A stretch of 64,000 nucleotides of DNA, taken from Cladochytrium replicatum. Lineage: Eukaryota > Chytridiomycota > Chytridiomycetes > Cladochytriales > Cladochytriaceae. Shown piece after piece: positions 49,121 to 61,435 of the stretch (position 1 is its first letter; each line of letters begins with the position of its first letter). The position numbers and the translations under genes were made by a program. The notes under the pieces are model-generated. The model had not been told where the DNA came from, did not search any database, and saw only the letters and a list, made by a program, of their open reading frames with translations. The DNA is taken from NCBI GenBank assembly GCA_025526935.1, contig JAHLKD010000027.1, positions 124,001 through 188,000 of the forward strand, written 5' to 3'.

Positions 49121-50448
49121 GTTCAGTTTTGCAATCTTGCAGGTAGACACGAAAGGGTTTGGGGATTGGAGGTGGAGATGAGTGAGAGGGATTCGGGGGC
49201 AACGTCTGTTCCGACGGCTGGGCGACGAGGGATGATACGACGAGGGAAACGAGTCTGAGGCCCGAGCCGAGCTCGAGGGATTTGGGAGGATGGGCTTGGG
49301 AAGTTGAGAGGATGGAGGGGAGGATACCGCGGAGGATCAGGGAGGAAGACCATGGACGGGCGAAGATACGGTGGACTTGTGCTGTGAAAGTGCAGATCAA
49401 TGGGTTGGACGGATAATTTGGAGGAGCGCGATCCGGCTGGTTCGAGTGTTGGTGGGCATTGCAGAATTCACGATGATAATTCCTTGTGAGTGTTTTTACT
49501 CAGTCAATAAATCTCTGGCGTTCGCTTGAATCCGCTTGTAGACCTCGACCGCATACTAGTACCTACTCCCAATATACATCACCGGCAACGTGCCAATGAT
49601 ACCAAAACACCTGCAACTTGATCCCCCACTCCGTTACCAGTGCCACATCTATCTCGCACGCACAAGCACACCCTTCAATTTGCTAGCTTTTGTCTGTCCA
49701 GCTGACTCCGCCGCTTGTTCCAGCTGCATCCTCCCCAAAGCATTGCTGCTCGCAAGCATCTCCGTGGTTCCCAGAGTCCGAAGAGCTGAAGGTACCTTGG
49801 GACAAAGAGAAGAAGCGCTTTGCTTATCCCAAGGTCTGCACATTGGAATGATTGGTATTGTTTGTCCCCATTGAACAACCTCGCAGAATGGCGCTGGCGA
49901 GTGCACCGGTCAAAGTAGCGCGAAGTGGAGCGAGCGTGCAAGTTCATGCCCCCAGAAGCACATCAAGGCAGGACTGGCATTGAGTGTACGGCTTATCCAG
50001 TGAAACATCCGAAGCGTAAACCTCGTCAGGGTGGTTTCTGTGTGTGATGGGGGCGTTGAATGCGGAGCTTCACTAGTTGCCCAAGCATGTCTTTGCTTCG
50101 AGTCACGTTGCCAATTGAACCTGTCGGACTGCAAGGATGGGAGACGTTGGCACTCCGACAAAGACTGCGGAAAGCCATGAATATCCGGCTGATATTCATG
50201 TAATCCAACAAGGGATCAGCCATGGATGTTCAGGAAGGGTGCTTTTGTTTGATTTTGTGGTTCCGTCTGTTTGCTGCAAAAGTCTCCAATTTGGGTGATC
50301 TGTCCAGCGACTCATGTTATAAATAATAAATATAGGTCTATTGCAATGCACCTCGTACAAAAGCTGGAAGGAAGCCTGAGCCTCTGGCAGACATATTCAA
50401 AATCGCTTGAAAGAAGTGACGAATAGTTCAGTTGGATGAAATTTTTCA
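49121..50448. other. Gene-poor stretch; unrecognised minus-strand frames
   Basis: A minus-strand frame at 49080-49400 (Ser/Pro/Leu-rich) and others at 49649-49906 and 49910-50161 show no recognisable domain and no convincing splicing. They could be debris of the gene into which the retroelement inserted. Nothing else is supported. Confidence 0.3.
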
Positions 50449-51403
50449 CTACATACAGGATTTACCATTTGCTCTTGGCACTCGTGCCTCTACCGCTCGT
50501 GTTTTAAACGTCCGCGCAGCGTCACTAACTGGTCTTCCTCGCATCTTTGCCATTTCATTCACCGGCACCGCTTTGAACCCTTTCACATCTTTCTCTCCCC
50601 GTACCTTCCGCCTCTTCGTCTCTTTCGATACTGGTTCCGCGATATCGAAATCAGACTCGAGTCGCTTGTGGATGCGCACGAGTGGTGCGTCAGCCGGATC
50701 GACCTTCACATGCGGCTGAACTGGAGGCTTTTTCGACTTTACGCGTTCGATCTCAATTGGCCCTTCATCTGGTGTTTCGAGGAGCGATTGAGGTAGCCGA
50801 GAAACACGAATACCCTCTGATGGAACCCCGTTGCGCTCCGATTCATGGTTCCCCTCCTCGTTACTCTCGGATCCCTCTTTTCCAGGAGATTCAGAAGATT
50901 GAGATCCTTCCAATTCCTCATTATCATCATCAGAAACAGCAGCTGCCGCTGTTGCTTTTGTAAGAGCTTCCTCCGCTCTTCGTTTTTCGAACACTTCTTG
51001 CTTTTCTTTTCTTTTTTGCTTCTCCTCTGCTTTTTTCCTATAGTTTGAGCAGTATCAGTTTACATTCATTATCATTCGGGATAGAACTTTTTTTCACTTA
51101 CTTGGCAATTGCAGATGCCACGGAGCCTTGTGAACCCAACACTGCGTTTTTCGCAACTATTGTAGAAGTTTCTTCCGGTGCGTCGTCATCGTCATCGTCC
51201 TCCTCATCATTATCTTGCCGCTTTGCGGAAGCTTTATGCTGTGCTTGACTCTCGATGACTCGTATGACTTTGGATGGTTGCTGTGATTGTTCCTCCATGG
51301 CAAATTCGTCTTCATCGTCACTGTCCGCCCATTTCTTCTTCGATGCGCCTTTCTCTGTAGTAACGCCCCCTAATTTTCGGAATGATGCCTTCTTCTTGAC
51401 CAT
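50449..51403 (-). CDS. Acidic/lysine-rich nucleolar-like protein, unknown family
   Basis: Two exons (51403-51102, 51037-50449) give 296 residues. The N-terminus is basic (MVKKKASFRK) and alternates with acidic runs (DSDDEDEF, DNDEEDDDDDD). A Lys/Glu-rich helix (KKAEEKQKRKEKQEVFEKRR) spans the splice junction. A second acidic Ser-rich region and a C-terminal block with RIHKRLESDFDIAEPV and ETKRRKVRGEKDVKGFK follow. The composition resembles ribosome-biogenesis factors such as Utp16/Bud21, but I see no decisive motif. Clear splicing and consistent frame support a real gene. It diverges from the complex I subunit gene, with 165 bp between start codons. Confidence 0.75.
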
Positions 51404-51568
51404 GATGTGCTTATGTTAAACTTTCCGTCTGCTGTGGCTGCGACAAGCAATCAAGTTCAAGGCATCCATCATAAAGGTGCGCAAACATGACGTACCCTTA
51501 TAGTGACCACATCGGTCGCCCTCATTGGCGATTCGCCGTATTAGATTAACATTAATCTTTAATTTCAG

Positions 51569-52506
51569 ATGATGCGCTTCACAGCTGCACGGCGGATCGC
51601 TGGAGTCCGCTTAATTCCCGCCACGCCGCTGAGTACCGGCACCCGAGTCGTTGCTGGCGGGCACAACGATCATCACAACGACCACCACGATGACCATCAC
51701 CATCCCGCAGGCCCATCTATCCACCCTGAGGAATATTTGAAGATTGCCAGAGAGTACGTTGCCGACAATTTGTTGTCTGGACAGGGGAAATATTTAGAGC
51801 GCAAAAAAAGAAGGATTCGACCGATCTATGTTATTATCCGAGCGCAATTTGGAGTGTCGGATATTGTATCACACAAGGAGACGAACGACAATTATTTTCG
51901 TGGAGTGTTCGCTCATTGCCGTAGAATGATTTTGCCTGGAGATAGTACTGTGCTTTATTTTACATCAATCTGGGGAGACTGAATTCTGACCATGTTTACT
52001 TCAGATGGCCGCATGAACAGTATTGGTCGGGTTACTTCCAGGACAACGCCGTCAAGGTTGAAGTGGAACACGAGCATCCTCCCACCGCTCAGGAGCTCGC
52101 TGCGAGCTCTAGTCGCACGAATACCCGCCTCTATGGTATCCTTGGGGTCGCCGGAATCCTCGCCTACGCCATTGCCGCACTACCCAACAACAAAAACGGC
52201 GATCACCCTATTACCGCATGGATGCAGCTTCGAATGCACACTCCCGAGGAAACATTGGAGAGCATGGCGAACTCGTACGAAAACCGGCTACGTGCTTCGG
52301 ACGATGCATTGATCATGCTTGAGGGAGCAAAGTTTGGGATCCACAAGCCTGGGCTTTACCGTATCAGCTTCCCCGAGACGTTTGAGAAGGCATCGGATTT
52401 TTTGATCGAGCCTGGTACAAGAGTGGACTTTTCTGATTTTAAAATCAAGCACAACTGGGAGCAGGACGACCATTTGTTTGGACCGCCCTACCCAAAGGAA
52501 GAGTAG
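51569..52506 (+). CDS. Mitochondrial complex I accessory subunit, fungal 17.8-kDa (NUXM) type
   Basis: Two exons (51569-51753, 52005-52506) give 228 residues. The N-terminus (MMRFTAARRIAGVRL) resembles a mitochondrial presequence. It is followed by a His-rich segment (GGHNDHHNDHHDDHHH), as in the fungal 17.8-kDa subunit. One membrane segment (LYGILGVAGILAYAIAAL) is followed by a domain with ENRLRASDDALIMLEGAK and LYRISFPETFEKASDFLIEPG, which parallels the family pattern LHTKMIEQA-ADR and FPEIFN-GSP. It would sit in the membrane arm of NADH:ubiquinone oxidoreductase. The 251-bp intron is longer than most here and partly open, so intron retention could mislead an automatic model. Confidence 0.75.
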
Positions 52507-52574
52507 ACGGCAAATTAGGCTGGATGGAACCTAATAAAACTATTCCCAAATAGCAATAAGAAATAATCAGAAAA

Positions 52575-52900
52575 CGGAAACCACACACGTTGAATTGCAA
52601 CCCAAAAAGGAAGTCAGCCTCCCAAACCACGACTCAACGGAGAAGTCTCAACGTTCCATTACGTCCTTCTTCTCTGTTGTACCCGGAAGCCCATCTTCCA
52701 AACCAAAGACAAACGGTGGCTCAAGCGTAAGCTCTACCCCAGATGTTTTGCGGATATCGTCAGCCCAATCCTGCAAACTCCTAACTCTGCTGGTCAAGCA
52801 AGCAGCGTCAGTAACGACCGCACACCTAGCTCGATTGATCTTGCAAAGAGAACATCGATAGAAACCCTGCCTGCTTCAATGCATGTCCACTTTACCGAAA
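52575..52900 (+). pseudogene. Gene fragment with a PCNA-interacting (PIP-box) motif
   Basis: A plus-strand frame contains QRSITSFFSVVPGSP near 52635, a canonical PIP box (Q-x-x-I-x-x-F-F), followed by Lys/Ser-rich sequence. After a frame change it continues as TPNSAGQASSVSND and TPSSIDLAKRTSIE up to about 52880. No ATG or catalytic domain accompanies it. N-terminal PIP boxes of this form occur in DNA ligase I and several other replication proteins, but the identity cannot be decided. Confidence 0.4.
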
Positions 52901-54390
52901 GTTTAGTTTTACAGTCAAGACTCCTTCGGTGCGATCACCCAAGAGTGGGTTAGAATATGATGAATCGGATACGGGTAATACCCCAGTTTTCGGAGAAGTG
53001 ATCGACATCCTGACCTCAGCTGAAAATCGATTAAGAGCTACTTTCCGCCAAGAACTTTGAAACCGGCGGTAAGAACGAATGTGTCGTCTGGCGACGAACT
53101 CACGCAACGAACAATTAGATCAATCTGACATTGATTCTTGATGGGCAAACTCTTGTGAACCTGGAGGATTTTAAGCAACTCTATTGAAAAATCAAACAAT
53201 GGAAGGCTTTTAAGCTGCTGAATCAATGTCAGTCGCCGATGGGGAAGCGAATGCTCAAGGGTACTGAGACTTGGAATATTGCTGGACCTGATTTCATACC
53301 CAACCAATTTTCCAACCACCCCTGACGCTCCCTCCTCAAAGCTCTATCGCTGCACGAGTAAATCTCACCATTCCTACAGCTATAAGCGGTACAGTTTGTG
53401 ATTCTGGGGCAGGTTGACAGACCCAGTAGGTTTCCAGAAGAATAGACCGCACAAACCGCTGATCCTGGGGATAAAATAATAGTAATACTGCGCCCTGCAA
53501 AATGTCACACAGAGTTTTCCATGCATCGGCATAATATGACGAGATACGATCAATCCTATTTTGAAGCGCGGTATAAAGGGGCGATGTTCCAAGCGGCAGA
53601 TTGGCTGTTACGCAAAGATTAGGCACAGAGCGCCAGCGGCCAGGACCACAACCGGAAGCCACACACCATTACTTTATTAAGGCAGGAGCAGAAAACAAAT
53701 TTGATTGTTTTTCATCATACTAGATCGAAAATAATAGCAGCACAGGGCTGTCATTATATTTTTGCAAGTTTTGCCAGACTTCCGGGATGGGCCACAACGC
53801 AGCATTTAAAAGGGGCTCGCCCACTTAATTCCCGCTGACATGACCCCTTCAACCCTTCTCATCGTGCATCGAAACCGACTGTGCAAGTACACCCACCGAG
53901 TATTGCCCGGGATGATTTGAACCCAAGTGATCTCGCGCACTCGCTCGTGGGCGAACTAGCACACCCATCCTTCTCTCCTTGAGCCTCGTCTTCTTCATCA
54001 ATTGAATTTGACCGAGAGGAAGTGAAGAAGCCCCACCTTTGAGTGCTTTCACGTCTGTCTCCAACCGACAAATTTTTAAGTTCACCTGCACAGCGCGTAA
54101 ACACGTGATCGGAACGGTTTGGTGGATTCGCCTCCGGGAAGACTTTCCTTCTTTCAGCGAAAGTACAGGCGTACATCGCTAGCTTGGACGATGCTCTGGG
54201 CAGTACTGGGACAGAACTCATCAGGAGATGTTTGGCAAAACAGGAAACAAAGCCAGTACGAATAAGATCGATATACAGTAAAGTCATTGAACATTGCTAA
54301 TAACAACAACCGCGCTGCGACAGCACAAACAGGGTACAACCTTGTTCTTTTAGCTACCGCTCAGGAATTCACAAACAATCGGTGCAGTTC
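52901..54390. other. Unrecognised stretch with minus-strand open frames
   Basis: Minus-strand frames 53038-53319 (contains HRRLTLIQQLKSLPLFDF, faintly like a TFIIS N-terminal helix bundle), 53336-53662 and 53859-54287 show no certain domain and no workable splice model. They could be debris of one gene. Nothing firm is supported. Confidence 0.25.
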
Positions 54391-54960
54391 TTTCCCCAAA
54401 TGGCACTTTCGCACAAAAACCTGTCAGTTCAAACAAAAATCGCTCCTCTTCCGAAACAGAGAAAGCCAGGCGTCCAAGCTTCTCAAGGACCTCCAACCCG
54501 AGCTCGCGAACGAGAAAAAGGCTTCTCGAGGAGGAAGTCAACGCCCGGAACCAAGTGATCCAGCAGCTCAACGACACAAGAAATCACCGTCCTCACGGCC
54601 TCAGAGCAAGAAGGTAACCAAAGTGCACGAAACCTGGTGGGCGTCATCGATGCCAGGCGAAAGAGATCCAGTCCATCGAGGAGCAAGCGCACGTGTTGAA
54701 GCTGATCGAGCAGGAAAACATTGCCCACGAGCATATCGTCGAGTACCTTGCAAGGCAGAGGGCGGGGTTATGAAACAGGTCCAAGATTGGATGACGAGGT
54801 ATGAGGGGGACACGGAGAGCAAGACGGCGGAGTTGGAGGCGTTGAAGCAGAACAGGACGTCGGATCCGGACCGGTTTGAAGAGTTGGTGGCGTATTAGGA
54901 GCTCGAGAGCCATGGAGGAAGGAGGATCAGCAGACAAAGATAGATTAGGACGAGGCGTGC
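54391..54960 (+). pseudogene. Relic of IQCG / DRC9 (dynein regulatory complex subunit 9)
   Basis: Coiled-coil fragments in the order of the IQCG C-terminus occur in changing frames. LLEEEVNARNQVIQQLNDT lies near 54510, AKEIQSIEEQAHVLKLIEQ near 54655, and ENIAHEHIVEYLARQRA near 54720. Then comes KQVQDWMTRYEGDTESK near 54780, with AELEALKQNRTSDPDR up to 54890. The W-MTRYEGDTE-K-AELE-LK pattern is characteristic of IQCG. Frame changes at about 54570, 54640 and 54770 and the absence of an N-terminal half mark a truncated relic. The intact protein belongs to the nexin-dynein regulatory complex of motile flagella. Confidence 0.6.
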
Positions 54961-55770
54961 ACTAGGATTCAGAGGTGGTGGAGAAGAAGCAAGCAGAACG
55001 AAAATATGGTTTCAAACGCAATCTTTTGCGGCCCGCGAAGCTTGTAGCGGAAAAAGGGAGCTCCAGGTAAGGGCCAAAAGCGAAGACCCCAAATTGCCTG
55101 CCAAAACGCCTGCGGAGACCCCAAAGAAGAAGCGAACGGCACTTTCCTCATTTCTCGCTCGACGAGAAACACAAGAACACACGCACTGAGCTTCAAATAA
55201 AACAGTTTACATCGCTTTTCGTAAATATTGTTGTCATTAATGAAGTGCATGCGAGAAAGTGATTACATCCAGCTTACAACCACCAAAGTAAAATAAGAGA
55301 AAACGACACTGAAGGTCGGGGAAGCAGGCAACCAGCCGCTACCAACCCAATCGACAGAGAAACAACGTAGTCTACGCAGGATAGAACCCAACAAACTCAT
55401 AAAATTAGAGAAGAAAGCAGTGTCCCGCTAAGAACAAGAACAAAGCTGCTTAAAAACAAAAACAATTAAAACCCCGTTGCTATAGAACAGATAAAAATCA
55501 ACAGAAAACGGCATTTGGAGGTCAGCTTAAAGTTAAGTTTGTAAACACCCCAAGAAGAAAAAGTAATGCGTTGTGAAGAAAGATGAATCGAAATAAGGAA
55601 AAAAAAGTGCGGTAATGGAACACTCACTACCAAATGCCCTGAACGACACAAAACAAAAAACATTGCATCTTCTCACCGCAACCGAATAATCGACAAACCG
55701 AAAATGAAGCACAAAAAATTACTAGTATCCCGCACCAAATCATCAAGAAAAGAACCCTCCCAATCCTTCC
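54961..55770. other. Intergenic 3' region of the chitin synthase gene
   Basis: A-rich plus strand downstream of the chitin synthase stop, with no recognised gene. It presumably contains that gene's 3' UTR. Confidence 0.4.
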
Positions 55771-58700
55771 TTACTCCTCATCCAAATCCTCCAGCACCGA
55801 ATACCTCGCCCCACCTTGCCCGCCGCCTCCCAGAACCCCCAGGATCCCAGGACTCTTCACACTCGCCCTCTTGCTCCCGGAGCTCGCCCCGCTCCCCTGC
55901 GACGACGCAATCTCCAGGCTGCTCCGTCGCGGCGGAACCTCAAAGCTCACCCTCTGCACACCCGTCTTCCGCGCGGGAACCTCAGGCCGGCTCTCGACGC
56001 TACTCGTCGACGGCCTCGACGCGTCCTCCCCTCTCACAGTCTCGTTCCCAAACACCGCTGCGCTTCGCACCGCGCGGGGCACAAACGTGTTCTCGCGCGT
56101 CACGTCCGCAGAGGCTGTGAGCGGCGTGCCGGGCTCGGAAAACTCGAGGTCAATGTCGTAGCCAAAGGACGGGGGCAGGGCTTGCACGGCTACGGTTTGC
56201 TGTCGCGTGAGGCCTTTCGGCGCGGCTGGGGCGGATTGCTGGTACTGCTGCATCCGCGCGAGGGTGTGCATGTACGGCGATGCGTAGTTGCCCGGGAGCG
56301 GCACTGCGTGTCGTGCCGGCACCATCGTCTGGAATTGCGGCGGCGGCGGGCCGTAGCCCACTGGACGCAGCACTGGGATCTGCCCGCCACTCGTCACTGG
56401 AACTAAACCTGTCGCGATCGGGATCCACCCGGGTCCAGGCGGCCCCGACATCATTGGTGGCTGCTGCTGCTGCTGCTGCTGTTGCGGCTGCTGCACAGCT
56501 TCCTGTTCGCCTTCCACGCCCTGCTTCTTCATCCCCTCCTTCATCATCGCAAGCCTCCACGCAATCTCGTACTCCTCCCACTTTCGGAACATCACCTTCT
56601 CCTTCTTACCCGACCGCACCATGGTAGCACCTCGCCCATCAACGCCGTCCACCTTTCGCGTTGCACCCCACGAAAAGTCGTCAAAATGCCAGAAACTGTA
56701 AAGCGGGAGCACGATCTGCCAGATCGGGAGCGAGAGGAGATACACGCACATCCACATGAAGTGGTTAATAACGGGGCCACGAGATATGAGCACGCAAAGG
56801 ATGGCCGGGAGGAAGATGACGCAGATGAGAAGGATTGTTGGGAGGAACTGAGTGACGCTCTTGTAGCCGGTGATCGCAGACTCCACAATCATGATGTATG
56901 TGATCACTAGCGAAGCGGGAAAGACAGCCGTGCCGATAAGATCCAAGAACACAACAAACTAGCACAACATGTAAAGTCAGCTGAATTCCAAAAATATTCT
57001 CTTTGTCTCACCTGCATAGAGAAACAGAACGTGCCGCAAAGATTGTTCACCTTCACAAGCTCCATCAAGTTGTGCACCGTCGAATTGATCCACCGTCTCC
57101 TCTGACTCAACAGCGTCCCAAACCGCTCAGGAACCACCGTTCTACACACAGCGCTCGGCACAAACATCATCCTCCGCTTCGGGAAGTGCCGCAACATCAG
57201 CGTCGAAAGGAACCGGTCCTCCCCAAGCATGAGCAGGTTCTTATGGTGTAGCGTGTCCACGTCGTCGGTGCAGTACTCTTCCAGGATCTTGGGCGACACC
57301 AGAATTGGCGTCCACTTCGCAAGGAGGTCGGTCTCGTGCGCCGACTCGCCGCCGGGGATCACGAGCATCTGCTGCGAATCGACCTTGGACAACGATGAGA
57401 CGCGCTTGCCGTTACCCTTGTGCGCCAGCGCCATCGCAATTGCGCGCTTCTCGACGTCCGCGGAAGTGTACCCGCCTCGGAGCTCGTCGATCGGGTCTTG
57501 GTCCTCCGAGTCGTCTTCAAACAGACCGGCCTTACGCGCCTTAATTCGATACATGCAAAAGCAACCGGGCAGACAGGTCACACCGCCGAAAGTGCTCTCG
57601 AAGGCCTTGCCGAGGTGGTGCGACATGTAGTACTCGAATACTTGGATCGCGGTGACCCAGGATTGACGCTTGTTGGCGATCTTGGTTTCACCACACAGGC
57701 CCATAATCCGCTGGTCGTTGTGCATGCAGCTAATCAAGTTGATACAATTTTAGTAAAACTCACCGAATTTGCAATGAGATACGTACTTGACCATCTTCCG
57801 AAGCGAGTCCGGCTCGACATACGTATCAGCGTCCACCATCAACACCAGCTCGTAAAAGTCGGGCGTGACACCCGTCAAATGGTGCACCTTTCTAAACATA
57901 TCGTAATCTAACGGTGTCATCTTCTCATTCAGCATCACCCGGTTAAAAAAGTTCATCAGCACAAGCTGCGAGTCACGCTTCCCTCGGTTTCCTGGCTTTG
58001 CAGACGACTCCGCCTCAGCTGCCCCGCCGCATTTCACAACAAGCACAGCAGGGACTCGTCGATCGTTGACAACGTAGTGGCCACAGTACACTTTGGCCAT
58101 GTTGTACTTCTTGTGGTCGTGTCCAACGGCTTGGTATGCAAACGGTTTAGGGTCCCGGCCGATCACAGGGTCGAGATCGAGCATGTCGATCAAAATGTCG
58201 GGGGTGCTCTTCGCGTTTCCCTTCCCGGTAATGATACCGTCTGCAACGATAAACAGGAGCTTCTTGGCATTGTTGTACTCGGTTAATGCAAGCGATTCGA
58301 TTGTGGCTCTTAGAGATTCTTCGTTTTCGGAGTAGCAAGTCACTAGTAGCGACACATAGAGATCGGAGTCTGCGACTGCAGGTGCAGGCTGGTTTGAGAT
58401 CGTCGAAAGCGATGCAACGCTGGGAGCTTTGCGCGGTGGGGAGTGAAGGCTGTCGCCGCTACTTTGGGGGGCCACAGCTGAGTACGCTGGTGCAACGACT
58501 CCTCCTCCTTCCACGAACACGGTTGAATCGGAATCGGTTGGAAGGGTAGAGTGACGTAGAGCAGGGACCGGTGCCTTGAACTCCCTGTATGGATCCGATT
58601 CCAAGATCTTCTTTGCAGGGTCTCGAGCAAGACGGCCCGCGATAAACCAAGAGAAGAACACGGACAGCACAAATCGAATGAGGGTGACCGCAAGAACCAT

Positions 58701-59837
58701 TGCGTACACAAGGAGCACAACGACGTTGCTAGTAATGCACTCCACGGGATCCTGGTCGACAACACCGATTTGGTACTTTTCGGTCAAGCACGACAGGACG
58801 CTGTCACGAAGCGAAGACGAAGCAGCCTGGAAATGAATGGTGCCGTCCAGTTGGGCAGATGCCTTTCGCAAAAGGGCGTCGGCTCGGTCGTTCGGGATCG
58901 GGTCAGGGAACTGGCGGTAGTAGACAGCCAAGTTGTAAATTATTCCACGAACAACAAGAATGGTCGAGTTGCTGAGCACGTCCCACGAATAAGCTGGTGT
59001 GAGCGACGTGAGGTTTTTGACCTGTCCTTTGTAGTCGGTTGAGGAGTTGATCATGGACAAGCCGTACCTTCCGGCTGCAAGACTCGACAGTGATAAACAT
59101 GTGACGTTAACCTCGCAGGGGTACCGCAGGGTTGCAAACGAGTTGGAGAGTTTGGCACAAGACGGCATCTCGGGCTGGGTGAACTGATACGAGATGTCTG
59201 CACCAGGAGACCTTCGCGAGAGAGGGTCCCAGGTTGCGAGATAGGGTTGAACTGCGGTAGACGTGTTATACAGCCTTCCTCGAATATTGAGAGTCCCTGC
59301 AAATAGAATCGCGTCAGACACTTTGAAGAGTTCTATCACGTCTGTGAAATCTCTGATCCTCCCGCGTTGATCCCACGCTCTTAACAAAAACGCACCAAAA
59401 GTATCGCCTTTAGGAGCACGCGGCGTGCTTGGATCAGGGCAAAGTACTGACTGGAAAAACAGGTTGAAGAAGACAACAAAGCCGGACATGAGCGCGACGA
59501 TGACGCACAGGGCAAACTTTTCTCTCCAGGCCTGAAGGGGTCCGTCGCCTCTAATACCGACGGCGTTGAGCAGCGGAGTGGGGAAACAACACGACAGGAC
59601 CCATGATGAGAAGGTCCACAGACCGGGAAACGAAGAGCCCTTTCTTGTGCGGTGTTTTGCAGCTGAAGACGAAGCGAGGATGGTGCCAGTATTGTTGTTG
59701 AGGTTTTCTTGAGCGCGGTCAGGTCTGTTGAGTGAGCGGGAGCGGCGGGAGAGGGTCGACTTTGATTGGGAGACCTTTCTCCTGAGGGTGTTTCTGGAGC
59801 GGCGCGAGGGATCTCTCTGCAGGAAGTCGATGTCCAT
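55771..59837 (-). CDS. Chitin synthase, CHS3-like (class IV type)
   Basis: Three exons on the minus strand (59837-57787, 57729-57012, 56958-55771) give 1318 residues from the first in-frame ATG. A basic cytosolic leader and two membrane helices ([20 protein letters not shown]) precede an extracellular region with N-glycosylation sites. A further helix pair leads to the GT2 catalytic domain. Motifs seen: [16 protein letters not shown] (donor binding), [13 protein letters not shown] (acid/metal DxD), [27 protein letters not shown] and, near residue 890, the catalytic [12 protein letters not shown]. At least four C-terminal helices form the translocation part. A Pro/Gln-rich cytosolic tail of about 280 residues with a polyQ tract follows. 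Role: UDP-GlcNAc-dependent chitin synthesis and export at the plasma membrane. No myosin motor is present, so not class V. Confidence 0.95.
56459..56494 (-). repeat. CAG/CTG trinucleotide repeat encoding polyglutamine
   Basis: A run of GCTGCT...GTTGCGG on the plus strand reads CAG-rich on the minus strand and encodes a Q-rich stretch in the cytosolic tail of the chitin synthase (VQQP followed by about nine Q). Such tracts are commonly length-variable. Confidence 0.85.
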
Positions 59838-60257
59838 AGTGAAAGAGATTCCAGAATCAAGAAATTCTTGAGAGGATGGAGGGTAGAAGCTGGGAAGCGG
59901 AATGAAGGGAAGGGACGCCTTCTGACGGACGTAAGATGGAGCGCGTTTCAAGAGACACCCCAAAATAAAGAAAAAATCGGAGAAAATGTGTTTCGATGAT
60001 GGATGGGCAGAATCCCGGTATGACTCGCATAGACTCGTGTGTTATTTCATCTGTTTAAAGCAATTAGCTGTTGCTATTACGTTCGGAGTTTACATTTTTG
60101 TGCTGTTAACTTTTAGAGAGAGTAGGGTCATATGAGATCAATTCATGATGCCATATGCCGTTTTATATTGCAACGTACGTTTCCATGGTTTGCCTGGCAC
60201 TCCACTGCTATTTCCACCTTCCGCTCATCCACCTGCAAAATCATAATCCTTCACCGC
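59838..60257. other. Intergenic, presumed chitin synthase promoter
   Basis: Upstream of the chitin synthase ATG; the reading frame stays open to about 59963 but without an ATG. The rest is AT-rich with no recognised feature. Confidence 0.4.
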
Positions 60258-61259
60258 TTAGGATGACGCGCCCGCAACCAATCCGCGCCTCTCGTCCGCA
60301 GTCGCACTCTCCAAGTCCCTCACCGCAACAGTCCTGCGTCCAAACAATCCCGCAACCCACGGCTCGACGCACGAAAGCAGCACCAACGCACCGGCAACGT
60401 ACGCTGGAATCTCGATCCAGAACGCATCCTGCTGAACAGCAACACCCAAGATCGTGATTCCCTGCACAATGTTGGCTAGTGGGTCGCCGTATCCGTTGGT
60501 TTGCCACTGTCCGCGCGTGAGCGCAACCGCTGCCGATACAGACACGAAGAGGTACACCCACGCCACGACGTAGTCAAAGGTTGTGGGTCCGTGCCCGTAG
60601 TCTGAGGCATCAGAGCCAAATGCAACGCTGAAGGCGAAAAAGTTGAGGTAGGTCCACCAGCCGACGAGGAGGGACACCGGTGACCGGAGGAAGAGGGTCT
60701 CGGCTCCAGATGACGAGTTCGGGTACACAACAGCAAGGCGGTAGTACACAGCGCTACACAGAGAATTGATAATCAGCCCGTGTCACTTCCTAAAATACCA
60801 CAGACATACCTGATGGCAGACCCAACCAACAATGACACAATCCACGCGATGATCACCTTCTCAGTCCGGATCAACTGCACAAAGAAAGCCGAGCCGGCCG
60901 CAATGATAACTTTATAAAATGGCCATTAATAACCAATCCTGCCAATTTGCCCACTACATACTAAAGTGCCAGCCCCAGGTGTGGCCGATCAACTCAAACT
61001 TCTGGTCATCGCCAAAGAACTGCCAGATGACAAACAAAAACAGCTGTCTAGATTAAATACATTGTCAAGTCGTGAATCCACTGTTAGTTCAGGCCCGTGC
61101 TTACAGGTGTACCAGACCCCAGATGCCGAAAGCGAACGGGGCGGTGGAGAGATAAGTCTGGTGGCTCGAGCCGATGGGCTCGAAGACGCTGAAGAGCGAA
61201 GACGACAGGAACAGGATGAAAGCGACCAGGTTAGCGACGCGCTGCCAGAAGTGACCCAT
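60258..61259 (-). CDS. Multi-pass membrane protein, TspO-like sequence features, unknown function
   Basis: Four exons (61259-61105, 61047-60962, 60909-60810, 60753-60258) give 278 residues with about seven hydrophobic segments. ATG 61259 is the first in-frame ATG (MGHFWQRVANLVAFILF). The segment STAPFAFGIWGLVHL resembles the TPA-FSIWGL-Y block of TspO/MBR-related membrane proteins, and aromatic residues (FVIWQFF, GHTWGWHF, LVGWWTYLNFF) are frequent. The C-terminus is cytosolic and polar. All four joins keep frame with canonical sites, so the gene is intact. The assignment to a TspO-like superfamily is only a motif impression. Confidence 0.7.
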
Positions 61260-61435
61260 TGTTGCCAAGACAAGAGCTGCAAACTCCAAACCGTGCCAAA
61301 CTTTTGGGGCGAAATGAATGGCACAGATATGGCAAATTTGTTAGCAGCGAAAGAACCAAAAATGGAAGGGAGCAGTGCTGGTGGCACCATAGGTGGGGAC
61401 GAGGCACGCACGTTCTGGAAGTTACTGTAACCAGA

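Noticed and set aside
49080-49400. Minus-strand open frame as a real gene next to the integrase relic
   Set aside because: No recognised domain, no start or splice context; kept only as unrecognised debris.
53900-53980. Possible tRNA on the minus strand, from a TTCAAATC-like T-loop
   Set aside because: The flanking bases do not pair into a T stem or an acceptor stem.
56150-56581. Ala/Arg-rich open frames antisense to or out of phase with the chitin synthase tail
   Set aside because: Products of the GC-rich, Pro/Gln-rich coding sequence; no independent signals.
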